NCBI GenBank assembly: GCA_900540865.1
Contig: UQHH01000008.1
Location: 6,400 to 70,399 of the forward strand
From: an uncultured Oscillospiraceae bacterium
GTDB lineage: Bacteria > Bacillota > Clostridia > Oscillospirales > Acutalibacteraceae
Length of the DNA: 64,000 bases
Direction of reading: 5' to 3'
Each line of letters begins with the position of its first letter. Position 1 is the first letter of the stretch. The translations under genes and the position numbers were made by a program. The notes beneath the pieces are model-generated. The model was not told the origin of the DNA. It saw nothing but the letters and a program-made list of their open reading frames with translations, and searched no databases. This document shows positions 8,163 to 16,869 of this stretch, in pieces.

Positions 8163-9410
8163 TTGTCCAGAACCATTTTGCACAGCGACTGCAACGCCTT
8201 TTACGCGTCTGTGGAATGCCTGCTCAATCCGCGGCTGCAAAATTACTGCGTCGCAGTATGCGGGGATGTCCAGGCACGCCACGGTATCATCCTGGCCAAA
8301 AACCAAAACGCCAAGGGGTTCGGCGTAAAAACGGGCGAGCCAATTTGGATGGCAAAGAAAAAATGCCCTCAGCTCGTTACGGTGCAGGCCGATTTTGCGC
8401 GCTATCTGGAATTTGCAAAACGCGTAAGGGAAATTTACCTGGAATACACCGACCGGGTAGAGCCGTTCGGGCTGGACGAGGCATGGCTCGACGTAACCGG
8501 CAGCGCCCGCCTGTTTGGGAGCGGGGAGGCTATTGCCGGGGAAATAAGGCGGCGCGTCAAGGAAGAAATCGGTATTACGGTAAGCATCGGCGTGAGCTTC
8601 AATAAAATATTCGCAAAGCTTGGAAGCGATTACCAAAAGCCGGACGCGGTCACGGTAATCTCCAAGGACAATTTTCGGGACATCGTGTGGCCGCTGCCTT
8701 CGGGCGAGCTTTTATACGTTGGCCCCGCTACAAAAAAGAAGATCACCGCAATGGGCATTTACACAATTGGAGACGTCGCGCGCTGCAAACAGGAGCTGCT
8801 TCGCCGCAATCTCGGAAAATGGGGCGACTGGCTTTATACCTTCGCAAACGGGCTGGACGCCTCCCCCGTCGCCCGCTACAGCGAAGTGCCGCCGCCTAAA
8901 TCGATTGGCAACTCTGTGACCGCCCCGCGCGACCTGAAAACACTCGACGACGTCAAGATTATTTTCAGCGTCCTGTGCGACAGCGTATGCCGCCGTATGC
9001 GCGAGCAGGGGCTGCGCTGTAAAACGGTAGGTATCCATATCCGGGACAACGAGCTGCACACCCTGGAACGCCAGTGCCGGCTTGACGGCGACAGCAGTAT
9101 TACAAAGGATATTACAGACGCCTCTATGCGCCTTTTTCAAGAGCATTACCACAAAAAACAGGCTATACGAAGCCTGGGGGTAAGCGTTTCTGATTTTACG
9201 CGGTGTGCGCAGGGCGTGCAGCTTTCCTTTTTCAGCGGCGACGAAAAAGAGCGCGTACGACGGGAGCGGCTTGACGATACGGTAGACCACTTGAAGGAAC
9301 GTTTCGGCGCCTGCGCCGTATGCCCCGCCCTGCTTTTAAAGGATAAAAGACTTTCCGGTTTCAATCCGAAAGCAGACCATATCATCCATCCGGTAGGCTA
9401 TTCTTTTTGA
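8163..9410 (+). CDS. dinB: Y-family (error-prone) DNA polymerase IV
   Basis: Translesion DNA polymerase, 415 residues from TTG 8163, chosen because GGAG is eight bases upstream and the family N-terminus follows directly (SRTILHSDCNAFYASVE); the frame runs further upstream but through the promoter. Active-site carboxylates are Asp9 and Asp105-Glu106 (GLDEAWLDV). The palm, the helix-hairpin-helix region (LLYVGPATKKKITAMGIYTIGD) and the little-finger domain follow. QLSFF about residue 352 looks like a beta-clamp binding motif, with a further 60 residues after it. The promoter carries LexA boxes, so SOS induction is very likely. Family assignment is secure; whether it acts as Pol IV or a UmuC/YqjW-like enzyme cannot be told from sequence alone. 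Confidence 0.92.
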   Translation: MSRTILHSDCNAFYASVECLLNPRLQNYCVAVCGDVQARHGIILAKNQNAKGFGVKTGEPIWMAKKKCPQLVTVQADFARYLEFAKRVREIYLEYTDRVEPFGLDEAWLDVTGSARLFGSGEAIAGEIRRRVKEEIGITVSIGVSFNKIFAKLGSDYQKPDAVTVISKDNFRDIVWPLPSGELLYVGPATKKKITAMGIYTIGDVARCKQELLRRNLGKWGDWLYTFANGLDASPVARYSEVPPPKSIGNSVTAPRDLKTLDDVKIIFSVLCDSVCRRMREQGLRCKTVGIHIRDNELHTLERQCRLDGDSSITKDITDASMRLFQEHYHKKQAIRSLGVSVSDFTRCAQGVQLSFFSGDEKERVRRERLDDTVDHLKERFGACAVCPALLLKDKRLSGFNPKADHIIHPVGYSF

Positions 9411-9532
9411 CAAACAAATAACAATCGAATTACCGATATTTTTTATTTATTAATTTTAAACAGTTAAAGATTTAAAAATATAGTAAATCGTACAAATTTA
9501 CAAAAGTAGTTCACTATATACATTTTATTATA

Positions 9533-9587
9533 TTGACTTTATCCATATTTGTAGTATAAAATATAAAAGAAGGATATTTTGCAAAAT
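9533..9587 (+). promoter_or_regulatory. Promoter and palindromic operator of amylase gene 1
   Basis: TTGACT (9533-9538) and TATAAA (9555-9560) are 16 bases apart. Fifteen bases after the -10 lies ATTTTGCAAAAT (9576-9587), a perfect 12-base palindrome that recurs at the same distance in the second amylase leader. Confidence 0.65.
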
Positions 9588-9622
9588 CAGCCCTAAAAAA
9601 ACAAGATAATAGGAGGTAGATT

Positions 9623-11395
9623 ATGTCTCGGTTCAAAAAAAGTTCGTTAAGCATTCTGCTGGTTCTAAGCATCCTCGTTACCTTTGTCTGCTCATACGGC
9701 GGCGTAACAGCGGTCGCGAACGACACCCCCGCCCCCGCTATATCCAGCGGCACCTACGGCCTTGCGCAGAATATACAGGACGGCGTAATCCTGCACGCGT
9801 GGAACTGGTCGTATAACACCATCAAAAGCAACATGGCCGATATTGCCGCGGCGGGCTACTCCGCTGTACAGACGTCGCCTGTACAGCAGCCGCGCGACTA
9901 TAACGCGTCCTGGACGCAGGTCAGCACACAGTGGTGGAAATTCTACCAGCCGCTCGACCTGACGTTTGCAGCCGATCACACCTGGATGGGCACGCCGGAA
10001 GAATTTAAAAAAATGTGCGAGGAAGCGCATTCCTACGGCGTCAAGGTGATTGTCGACATCGTCGCAAACCATCTGGCAAACGACAGGGACGGCGCGGGAA
10101 ACGCCAAGGACAACCGCAACAGCGGCATTCCTGCATACCTGCGCAACAACGACAGCTACTGGCATGTCAATACCATCTGGGCAAGCGATTCAAACCGCTA
10201 CGATATGACGATGGGCTCGACCGGGCAGCCCGATTTGAATACGGGCAATTCGGCCGTCCAGGGCTTTGTCATCGACCTGATGAAGACCTGCATCGATAAA
10301 GGAGCCGACGGCTTCCGCTTCGACGCAGCAAAGCATATCGAGGTTCCTGAAGACCCCTATGGCGCGGGCAGCAATTTCTGGCCGAACGTCACAAGCCAGG
10401 TCAGCGCCTACGGCTCTGCCAAGGGCAAGAATATTTATTATTACGGCGAGGTCCTCAATACGGCGTCAACAGCTCTTTCCAATTATACGGAATACATCTG
10501 CCTGACCGACAACCAGACCGGAAACAACGTCAAGTCGAATGTCCTCAACGGCAACGCGGCAGGCGCGGCGGCTTCCGGCTATGTGTTCAATCTCGGCGCG
10601 GATAAAACCGTTCTATGGGCGGAGTCGCACGATATTTTCGCGGAAAACCAATTCACCTCCAATACCGACATTATGCTGACCTGGGCGGTTGTCGCTTCGC
10701 GCGCCGACGCCACCTCCCTGTTCCTTGCACGCCCATGGAGCTATACCGGTAATGAAATGGGGTTGTCCGGCGATACCTCGTGGAAAGGAAAGAACGTAGC
10801 TGAAGTCAATAAGTTCCACAATTACTTTATCGGGCAGGGCGAGTACCTGAGCAACAACGGCAGCGTCGTCATCAACGAACGCGGCACAACCGGCGCGGTC
10901 CTTGTAAACCTGAGCAGCAACAGTGTAAGCGTAAACGCACAGGCAAACCGTATGATAGACGGTACCTACAAAGACCACATTTCCGGCAATAACTTTACCG
11001 TTTCCAACGGAAGGATTTACGGTTCGATCACCGGTAAAAACATCGCGGTTCTCTATAACACAGCGGCTTCTCCCGGCGGCGTAAAAACACTTTACCTGCA
11101 GGACAAGCTAGGCTGGGGCTCCTCCGCCAAGGCATACTGCTGGAATTCCTTAACCGGCGCAAAGAACGCCGCATGGCCGGGCGTTACCATGACATATGTA
11201 AAGACGACGCCCGACACGCACGAAAATATTTATAAGATTACGTTTACAGACAGCGCTTACGATTATATTATCTTTACGAACGGGAGCGGCCAGCAGACGG
11301 TAGACCTGCCCACCGCAACGAACGGTTCCGTCTACTATTGTACGCAGGCTGCCTCCTCAGGCAAATATAAGGTAAGCACCTATCCGTCTACATAG
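9623..11395 (+). CDS. Secreted alpha-amylase (GH13) with C-terminal CBM26, copy 1
   Basis: 590-residue extracellular enzyme that hydrolyses internal alpha-1,4 bonds of starch. A signal peptide (to about residue 30) is followed by a GH13 TIM barrel of the AmyE type. The four conserved regions are visible: DIVANH (145-150), GFRFDAAKH with nucleophile Asp234, YYYGEVLN with acid/base Glu276, and ESHD with His336-Asp337. The all-beta C domain follows, then a starch-binding CBM26-like module (about 494-590) with the aromatic YLQDKLGWGSSAKAYCW stretch. AGGAGG precedes the ATG. No dockerin, so it is a free enzyme rather than part of a cellulosome-like complex. A second copy follows in tandem. Confidence 0.94.
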   Translation: MSRFKKSSLSILLVLSILVTFVCSYGGVTAVANDTPAPAISSGTYGLAQNIQDGVILHAWNWSYNTIKSNMADIAAAGYSAVQTSPVQQPRDYNASWTQVSTQWWKFYQPLDLTFAADHTWMGTPEEFKKMCEEAHSYGVKVIVDIVANHLANDRDGAGNAKDNRNSGIPAYLRNNDSYWHVNTIWASDSNRYDMTMGSTGQPDLNTGNSAVQGFVIDLMKTCIDKGADGFRFDAAKHIEVPEDPYGAGSNFWPNVTSQVSAYGSAKGKNIYYYGEVLNTASTALSNYTEYICLTDNQTGNNVKSNVLNGNAAGAAASGYVFNLGADKTVLWAESHDIFAENQFTSNTDIMLTWAVVASRADATSLFLARPWSYTGNEMGLSGDTSWKGKNVAEVNKFHNYFIGQGEYLSNNGSVVINERGTTGAVLVNLSSNSVSVNAQANRMIDGTYKDHISGNNFTVSNGRIYGSITGKNIAVLYNTAASPGGVKTLYLQDKLGWGSSAKAYCWNSLTGAKNAAWPGVTMTYVKTTPDTHENIYKITFTDSAYDYIIFTNGSGQQTVDLPTATNGSVYYCTQAASSGKYKVSTYPST

Positions 11396-11476
11396 CAGGG
11401 GGAGCAACCCTTGACGTATCCTTTTAAATAAAGGCGGGGTTTTTGACCGCCAGCTCATAACGTAACAGGCCGAACA

Positions 11477-11516
11477 GGCGCCGTCCGTGCATTTGCGCGG
11501 ACGGCGCCTTCGTTTA
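11477..11516 (+). terminator. Terminator of amylase gene 1
   Basis: GGCGCCGTCCG and CGGACGGCGCC form an 11-base perfect stem with a short loop, followed by TTCGTTT. The remaining stretch 11517-11700 holds no gene that I can support. Confidence 0.7.
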
Positions 11517-11709
11517 TCCGATTATTTCCGGGGAAAACAAAGGCCAGGCTTATAATTTAACCGTCTGTTTGAAAGGTACATCCTTGATAAATAAATAACA
11601 AATAAACCATTTTCTCTTTTTGCCTATCCAATTTAGACATATATCGATTAAAAATTATAGCAATCCGTACAAACTTACAAAAATTTTACTATAAATTAAA
11701 ACGATTACA

Positions 11710-11764
11710 TTGACTTTATTTATATTTCCGATTTAAACTTGGGTTGACGGGTATTTTGCAAAAT
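11710..11764 (+). promoter_or_regulatory. Promoter and palindromic operator of amylase gene 2
   Basis: TTGACT (11710-11715) and TTTAAA (11732-11737) are 16 bases apart; ATTTTGCAAAAT (11753-11764) again begins 15 bases after the -10. Upstream blocks (GTACAAA-TTACAAAA) are also shared with copy 1. Confidence 0.6.
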
Positions 11765-11813
11765 ACATTCAAAAAAACAAAAACATCTAAAAAACAAAAA
11801 TCAGGAGGTCATC

Positions 11814-13604
11814 ATGTCTAGGTTCAAAAAAAGAGCGGCCAGCATTTTACTGGCCGTCACCATCCTCGTCACCTTCGTCTGCTCCTTCGGCGGCGTGACG
11901 ACAACGGCTTCATCCTCGCTCAATTCACAAGGGCTTGCCACCAATACGCAGGACGGCTTGATATTGCACGCATGGAACTGGTCGTATAACAACATCAAAA
12001 ACAACATGGCAAATATCGCGGCAGCCGGGTACTCAACAGTACAAACCTCTCCGGTACAAAAACCAAAGGATTACGGCGCCACCTGGACACAGGTCAGCAC
12101 ACAGTGGTGGAAGCTCTACCAGCCAATCACCCTTGATTTCGCGGACGGCGGTACCTGGCTTGGCACAAAAGCTGAGTTTAAGGCTATGTGCGACACGGCC
12201 CATTCCTACGGCGTCAAGGTCATTGTAGATATCGTAGCAAACCATATGGCAAGCGCGGGCGGCAATGGAAATAACGCGTCGAACAGGAACTCAGCGATTC
12301 CGTCGGCCATCCGCAACAACGACAGCTACTGGCACATCAACAACATTTCGGCTCATGACGGCAACCGCTATGATATGACGCACGGCTACATCGGCATGCC
12401 CGACCTGAACACTGGAAATACGGATGTCCAGAACTACATCATCAATCTGCTCAAAACCTGCATAGACCTCGGCGCGGACGGCTTCCGTTTCGACGCGGCG
12501 AAGCATATCGAGGTCCCTGAGGACTCCTCAGGCGCGAGCAACTTCTGGCCGAACGTTACAAGCGCGGCGAAAAATTACGCGTCACAAAAGGGCAAATCCC
12601 TTTACATGTACGCGGAAATCCTCAATACCGCCAACACGGCACTGACGAACTACACCAAGTATATGAGCATCACCGACAACCAGACCGGCAATAATGTCTT
12701 GAATAACGTCATCAATTCCAACGCATCAGGCGCCGCAAATCCTGGATACGTATTTAATGTCGGCGCGAGCAAGTCTGTCCTCTGGGCGGAATCACACGAT
12801 ACATATGGAAGCGACCAGACGACACTGAACGTCACCGACCAGAATATCAGGCTTGCCTGGGCGGTCGTCGCCTCGCGTGCCGACGCCACCTCGCTCTTCC
12901 TTGCCCGTCCGTCAAGCTTTACAGGAGGCGTTATGGGACAGACAGGCAATACCACGTGGAAAAGCAGCACGGTCGTTGAAGTGAATAAATTTCACAACAA
13001 ATTTATCGGCCAGAGCGAATACCTGAGCAGCAGCGGCAGCATCGTCATCAACGAGCGCGGTACCTCCGGCGCGGTGCTCGTCAACCTAGGCAGCAGCTCC
13101 GTAAACGTCAACGCGACGGCAAACCGCATGGCTTCCGGCACCTACGAAAACCACATTTCAAGCGGTTCCTCCACCTTTACCGTCTCGAACGGAAGAATTA
13201 CCGGAACCATTCCCGCGAAAAGCGTTGCGGTCATCTACAATGCCGGCTCAGAGCCGACCGACCCGCCGACTGACCCAACCGATCCCCCCGCCGGCTCAAA
13301 GACGCTCTATTTCCAGGACAAGCTCAACTGGAGCTCCGTCAAGGCATATATGTGGAAGGATTCGAGCGGCCACAATAACGCGAACTGGCCCGGCGTCAAT
13401 ATGACCTACGTGGGCACAACGCCGAATTCCAGCGAAAAAATCTATTCCATTACCTTTGACCCGGACGAATTCGACCGCATCATCTTCACCAACGGAACCG
13501 GTACGCAGACGGTGGATATTGTAATGGGTTCAAGCGGTACCTGTTACTACTGCACCACGACGACCGGCGGAAAATACAACGTAAGCAGCTACCAATATAC
13601 ATAA
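11814..13604 (+). CDS. Secreted alpha-amylase (GH13) with Pro/Thr linker and CBM26, copy 2
   Basis: 596-residue paralog of the preceding amylase with the same order of parts: signal peptide (MSRFKKRAASILLAVTILVT start), GH13 barrel, beta C domain and CBM26-like module. Catalytic residues are Asp227 (GFRFDAAKH), Glu268 (YAEILN) and Asp329 (ESHD). Unlike copy 1, a TDPPTDPTDPP linker separates barrel and starch-binding module, giving a freer binding arm. AGGAGG precedes the ATG. Both genes keep separate promoters with a shared palindrome, so they are probably co-regulated by the same repressor rather than co-transcribed. Substrate preference may differ, as the loops around residues 145-160 do. 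Confidence 0.94.
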   Translation: MSRFKKRAASILLAVTILVTFVCSFGGVTTTASSSLNSQGLATNTQDGLILHAWNWSYNNIKNNMANIAAAGYSTVQTSPVQKPKDYGATWTQVSTQWWKLYQPITLDFADGGTWLGTKAEFKAMCDTAHSYGVKVIVDIVANHMASAGGNGNNASNRNSAIPSAIRNNDSYWHINNISAHDGNRYDMTHGYIGMPDLNTGNTDVQNYIINLLKTCIDLGADGFRFDAAKHIEVPEDSSGASNFWPNVTSAAKNYASQKGKSLYMYAEILNTANTALTNYTKYMSITDNQTGNNVLNNVINSNASGAANPGYVFNVGASKSVLWAESHDTYGSDQTTLNVTDQNIRLAWAVVASRADATSLFLARPSSFTGGVMGQTGNTTWKSSTVVEVNKFHNKFIGQSEYLSSSGSIVINERGTSGAVLVNLGSSSVNVNATANRMASGTYENHISSGSSTFTVSNGRITGTIPAKSVAVIYNAGSEPTDPPTDPTDPPAGSKTLYFQDKLNWSSVKAYMWKDSSGHNNANWPGVNMTYVGTTPNSSEKIYSITFDPDEFDRIIFTNGTGTQTVDIVMGSSGTCYYCTTTTGGKYNVSSYQYT

Positions 13605-13715
13605 GCGCCAAAACCGGAACGGCCGTTTTTGCCATTGCCAGTAGGCGGTGAAAAAACAAAACGGCATTCCGTACCCCACCCGTATGCTTGCCTTCTTGCA
13701 TACGGAATACGGGTA

Positions 13716-13752
13716 AGCGCCGCCAATGGGCATTCCCCACGGGCGGCGCTTA
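13716..13752 (+). terminator. Hairpin downstream of amylase gene 2
   Basis: AAGCGCCGCC and GGGCGGCGCTT form a stem of about ten pairs, followed by ATTTAT. Confidence 0.5.
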
Positions 13753-13759
13753 TTTATGC

Positions 13760-13800
13760 AAAAAGGGCCGGAACGGTTCATCCCCGTCCCGGCCCTTTAT
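13760..13800 (-). terminator. Bidirectional terminator between amylase 2 and lipoprotein
   Basis: AAAAGGGCCGG and CCGGCCCTTTA pair around the loop, with A/T runs on both sides; it serves the convergent genes. Confidence 0.75.
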
Positions 13801-13809
13801 TTTCAAATT

Positions 13810-14388
13810 TTACCGGCAGAAATAGATATAATAATCTCCTTGGCGCGCCTTGACCGCTTCCCTTCCGTTGTAATCGGAAAGATATTCAAATGTGTCGGCC
13901 GTCCCGTTCTGATAGGTCACATGGACGCCGCTTGCGTCTACCGTATACGTACCCTTATGCGAGCTGTTGTCTTTGATAATACCAACGCCGACATAAAAAG
14001 TGCCGTCCGCATTGAGGTCGAGCGAACCGCCGTAGGAAAGGCCGGTTCCATAAATTTCGCTCAGCTCAACAGGATTGCCTGAAGCCGCGCTTTCCCCCAT
14101 CATGGGCTCCCAGCTTCCCGTCAGGTCGGGAATATTATTCTGCGGCGCGCTGCTTGCCGAGTCGCCCTGCGGCTCTGTTTGGGAAGCCTGCGGCTGTGTT
14201 TCCTCCGGGGAAGAGCTCTCCTGCGTTTCTTCCTCCGGCTGGGCAGGCCGTGTGGCAGCCTGCGTGCTCTGGGTCGGTTCAGTGGGCGGCGAAGAGCTTT
14301 CCGCATCCTTTTCGTCTTTGCAGCCGTTTAAAAATACAAGCGCCGAAAGGCACAGGATAAGTGCGCTTACCATCCAAATTCTTTTCAT
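13810..14388 (-). CDS. Putative lipoprotein of unknown function
   Basis: 192 residues. A lipoprotein signal peptide ends at LVFLNGC (lipobox LNGC, Cys23), so the protein is probably lipid-anchored on the outer face of the membrane. A long linker follows (about 24-85), rich in Pro, Thr, Glu, Gln and Ser. The C-terminal 100 residues start LTGSWEPMMG and contain GSLDLNADGTFYVGVG and KGTYTVDASGVHVTYQNG, a small beta-barrel pattern seen in lipocalin-like domains of Firmicute lipoproteins. Ligand unknown. GAGGAAAG precedes the ATG. It stands alone between the amylases and the pgeF operon. Confidence 0.75.
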   Translation of the reverse strand: MKRIWMVSALILCLSALVFLNGCKDEKDAESSSPPTEPTQSTQAATRPAQPEEETQESSSPEETQPQASQTEPQGDSASSAPQNNIPDLTGSWEPMMGESAASGNPVELSEIYGTGLSYGGSLDLNADGTFYVGVGIIKDNSSHKGTYTVDASGVHVTYQNGTADTFEYLSDYNGREAVKARQGDYYIYFCR

Positions 14389-14503
14389 ATGCTTTCCTCT
14401 TTTCCATTCGTTCCGGCAAACGCCGTTTTCATGGTAATCTTACTTCCTATTTTTCTTTCTGTCAACAAAACTCACGAGATTTTGACCGTTAATGACAAGA
14501 TTG

Positions 14504-15232
14504 TCACGGCTTTTGGCAGGGCCGCATTGCTTCATACGCGGTCTTTACCGCATCCTCGCTGATGCTGCAGCGCAGCACATAAGCTGGAACGGAGCTTAAA
14601 AAGCCGTCGAGCATCGCAAGAATTTCCTCCATGACTGCGCGGTCGGCGGAGCGCATTATCTGTGTAAAGATGCGCCGTACCGCTTCGCTGCTTTCTATTT
14701 TCCTGATGGAATTTTCCGGCGCGCGCTCCAGAAAGCAAAGCGCCTGCACCGGAACCATCGCGTTTCTGCTCAAATCATGCTTGCCGGAAAAAGGCGTGCC
14801 GCACGCAAGATAGCCGCTTTCGCCTTTTAACAGAGCGGGCTTGTCGTCGTTGATGAGAAACGCGCGCTCCTTTCCAAAATAATCGAGCCACAGGCCCGTA
14901 TGGGTAGACTTGCCCGTTCCGCTGTCGGCGGAGAACAGATATGCCCTGTTATCAAGCGAGACGGCGGACGCGTGCAGGAAAAATCCACCGTAGTGAATCA
15001 GCTCACAGTAAAAGCGGTACCCAAACCATGTATATTCGTTGCTGTCCATCGGATAATTCCGGTAGGAGCTCAGCCATTCTTCAAAGCCCTGTGCCTGCGG
15101 GTCGATGATGATTTCACAATCCGCTTTCTTGATACTATTGTCCGTTAAACGGTACTGTTTCGCGCGGCCCTCAAGCAGCTTGCAGCGCGGCTCCATAAAT
15201 ACGTTTAATCCGGCAATCCGGTAAACAGGCAT
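14504..15232 (-). CDS. HprK/PEPCK-fold P-loop kinase-like protein
   Basis: 242 residues from ATG 15232, preceded by GGGGGA; the longer frame overlaps pgeF and lacks support. The motif SADSGTGKSTHTGLW (about residues 104-118) is a Walker A loop of the HPr kinase / PEP carboxykinase type, followed by FLINDDKPALL. It resembles the HprK-like kinases that often sit near radical-SAM peptide genes, but none are found here. Its start lies 21 bases inside the 3' end of pgeF, so the two are translationally linked. The substrate is unknown and need not be HPr. A genuine HPr kinase would usually be about 310 residues with an N-terminal domain that is missing here. Confidence 0.7.
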   Translation of the reverse strand: MPVYRIAGLNVFMEPRCKLLEGRAKQYRLTDNSIKKADCEIIIDPQAQGFEEWLSSYRNYPMDSNEYTWFGYRFYCELIHYGGFFLHASAVSLDNRAYLFSADSGTGKSTHTGLWLDYFGKERAFLINDDKPALLKGESGYLACGTPFSGKHDLSRNAMVPVQALCFLERAPENSIRKIESSEAVRRIFTQIMRSADRAVMEEILAMLDGFLSSVPAYVLRCSISEDAVKTAYEAMRPCQKP

Positions 15233-15252
15233 CCCATATCCCCCGTTTCTTT

Positions 15253-16095
15253 CTATCCGTTTGCTTCCTCCAGGCACATAAACGCCGCCATTCCTCCGCG
15301 TTTGCCGCCTGTTGCCCGGTGTGACCAAAGCAGCCCGCTGTTGCAGCGCGTGCATACGTCGCTTACCGCAATGTTTTCCTCAGGCACGCCTGCGCTTTTT
15401 AAAACCTGCCTATTTGCCTCCAGCAAATCGAGCATATATTTCCCAGCTTCCTTCGGGAAGATAAACTTCTCCGTGTCAAGCTCCGTCATCGCTTTAAAGT
15501 GAGAGCAGCAGCTTTCGTCGACCTCGTAGCAGCATTTCGAGATTGCCGGGCCGATTGCCGCTAATATATCCCCTGGCTCTGTCCCATAATGCTCCCTCAT
15601 GCAGTGTACCACCCGCGCGCCGATACGCCCGGCAGTGCCGCGCCATCCGGCGTGCGCCAGCGCGATTACGCGCCGCTTCGTATCGATAAAAAAAAGCGGC
15701 GTGCAGTCCGCGTAATAGGTGACGAGCGTGACGCCCGGCTCATTTGTTACGAGCGCGTCCACGCTCTGCATGTCACGCGGCTTTGTAATCCCAATCCCTT
15801 TTTCCTTTGCGGTAACGCGCCTCACATAGATATGGTGGTCCTGTGCTGAGGCTACCAGGCTATCAAAATCAAAGCCCGCCGACTCACAGAACAGCCTGTA
15901 ATTTTGCAGTACGTTTTCGTCCGCGTCCCCGCGCCCGAAGCTCAGGTTCATAGTGGAAAAATCCCCGGCGCTTACTCCGCCCAGGCGCGTGGAAAACGCG
16001 TGGTTTACAAACGGCACGGCGCGCAGGCTGCCAAATGTAAGGTAAGCGGCGCCTTCCCTGTTGTGGAGCCGCATCGTATCGCTTTTGAAATTCAT
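15253..16095 (-). CDS. pgeF: Peptidoglycan editing factor / multicopper-type purine nucleoside phosphorylase family (YfiH/YlmD)
   Basis: 280-residue cytoplasmic protein of the YfiH/LACC1 family, which in other bacteria prevents incorporation of L-Ser into peptidoglycan precursors and has purine-nucleoside activity. Family marks are plain: NHAFSTRLGGVS near the N-terminus, YYADCTPLFFID, IALAHAGWRGT (conserved His), IGPAISKCCYEV, and the C-terminal CTRCNSGLLWSHR. GGGAGG lies before the ATG. It is followed by the overlapping HprK-like gene. Length and motif order fit the family fully; the exact biochemical role in this organism is inference. Confidence 0.88.
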   Translation of the reverse strand: MNFKSDTMRLHNREGAAYLTFGSLRAVPFVNHAFSTRLGGVSAGDFSTMNLSFGRGDADENVLQNYRLFCESAGFDFDSLVASAQDHHIYVRRVTAKEKGIGITKPRDMQSVDALVTNEPGVTLVTYYADCTPLFFIDTKRRVIALAHAGWRGTAGRIGARVVHCMREHYGTEPGDILAAIGPAISKCCYEVDESCCSHFKAMTELDTEKFIFPKEAGKYMLDLLEANRQVLKSAGVPEENIAVSDVCTRCNSGLLWSHRATGGKRGGMAAFMCLEEANG

Positions 16096-16129
16096 AAAAA
16101 GCCTCCCGAAAGCGTTTTATCTTTCATGC

Positions 16130-16159
16130 TTTACATTATAAACGGAACCATGGTATAAT
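16130..16159 (+). promoter_or_regulatory. Promoter of the small Cys-rich protein gene
   Basis: TTTACA and TATAAT are 18 bases apart, 39 bases before the start codon. Confidence 0.6.
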
Positions 16160-16197
16160 ACAAGCGAAAAACGTCATAGGCAAGCGGGGTCAATACG

Positions 16198-16410
16198 ATG
16201 AAATTCTACAGGCTTTTTGGAAATCACATCGAACCAAACTGCGAATACTGCGACAACTGCATTGAAAACGGCGAAGGCGTAACCATATGCAGGGCAAAAA
16301 GGGAAATTAAAGACGGCAAGTGCTTCCGGTTCAAATATAATCCTCTGCTGCGCGTACCGCATGAAATGCCGCGCCTGCCGCAGTATGACCCAAAGGACTT
16401 TGAGCTTTAA
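16198..16410 (+). CDS. Small Cys-rich protein of unknown function
   Basis: 70 residues, with a clear promoter, a GCGGGG ribosome site and its own terminator. Five cysteines occur as CEYCDNC, then C31 and C42 or thereabouts, a spacing that could bind one zinc or an iron-sulfur cluster. The rest is charged and aromatic, with a Pro-rich end (RVPHEMPRLPQYDPKDFEL). No signal peptide or membrane segment. I do not recognise a named family. Divergent from pgeF. Confidence 0.65.
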   Translation: MKFYRLFGNHIEPNCEYCDNCIENGEGVTICRAKREIKDGKCFRFKYNPLLRVPHEMPRLPQYDPKDFEL

Positions 16411-16428
16411 TTGAGCTTGTATAAATCA

Positions 16429-16463
16429 GCAGCAGGAGCCCGAAAACGGCTTCTGCTTTTTTA
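16429..16463 (+). terminator. Terminator of the small Cys-rich protein gene
   Basis: AGCAGGAGCC pairs with GGCTTCTGCT around a short loop, followed by TTTTTT. Further on, TGAATCGGC and GCCGATTCA (16511-16540) form another perfect 9-base hairpin of unknown role. Confidence 0.8.
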
Positions 16464-16551
16464 TTCCGAGCGTTTTTCATATTAAAATCGTTTTAAATAA
16501 AGCAATCAAGTGAATCGGCGGGCTCCATTATGCCGATTCAGAGCATAAAAG

Positions 16552-16570
16552 AAGGGGGATAATCCCCCCC
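16552..16570 (-). terminator. Terminator of the SOS mini-operon
   Basis: On the minus strand GGGGGATTATCCCCC is followed by TTCTTTTAT, immediately downstream of the sigma-like gene. Confidence 0.65.
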
Positions 16571-16575
16571 TCTCT

Positions 16576-16869
16576 TTAATAATAAATGGAGCGCGCCCTA
16601 AGCCTTACAAGCGCCCGCTTGATATGGCGGGAAACCGCCGAGGTGCTGATGCCTAAATCTTCTGCGATTTCTTTCATCTTTTCCCCGCCGAAATAATAGG
16701 CTGTCAAGCACTGGCGCTGCCTTTCAGTCAGCTCTGCGCTGAGCGCCTTGGCCATAAACGCCTTCATGCGCTTTATATCCCCAAGGTTGTCCCCGCGCAT
16801 ATTGTACTGCCGCAGCACATAAAGCTCGTCGGTAAACCTATCAAGAGACAGTATCCTGTTTTGCGGCAT
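16576..16869 (-). CDS. Sigma-70 region-4-like helix-turn-helix protein, SOS-controlled
   Basis: 97 residues from ATG 16869, supported by GGAGG about ten bases upstream; the frame runs 17 codons further into the preceding gene. The C-terminal half reads LTERQRQCLTAYYFGGEKMKEIAEDLGIS followed by TSAVSRHIKRALVRLRA, a textbook sigma-70 region 4 / LuxR-like HTH. Region 2 is absent, so it cannot be a complete sigma factor; it may bind DNA alone or pair with the 74-residue partner encoded just upstream, whose 3' end it overlaps by 29 bases. The operon promoter carries a LexA box, so it is expected to be induced by DNA damage. Targets unknown. Confidence 0.72.
   Translation of the reverse strand: MPQNRILSLDRFTDELYVLRQYNMRGDNLGDIKRMKAFMAKALSAELTERQRQCLTAYYFGGEKMKEIAEDLGISTSAVSRHIKRALVRLRARSIYY

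Noticed and set aside
8000..8605. 201-residue plus-strand frame overlapping the dinB promoter and gene
   Set aside because: Different frame from the polymerase with no recognisable domain; it crosses the LexA-controlled promoter.
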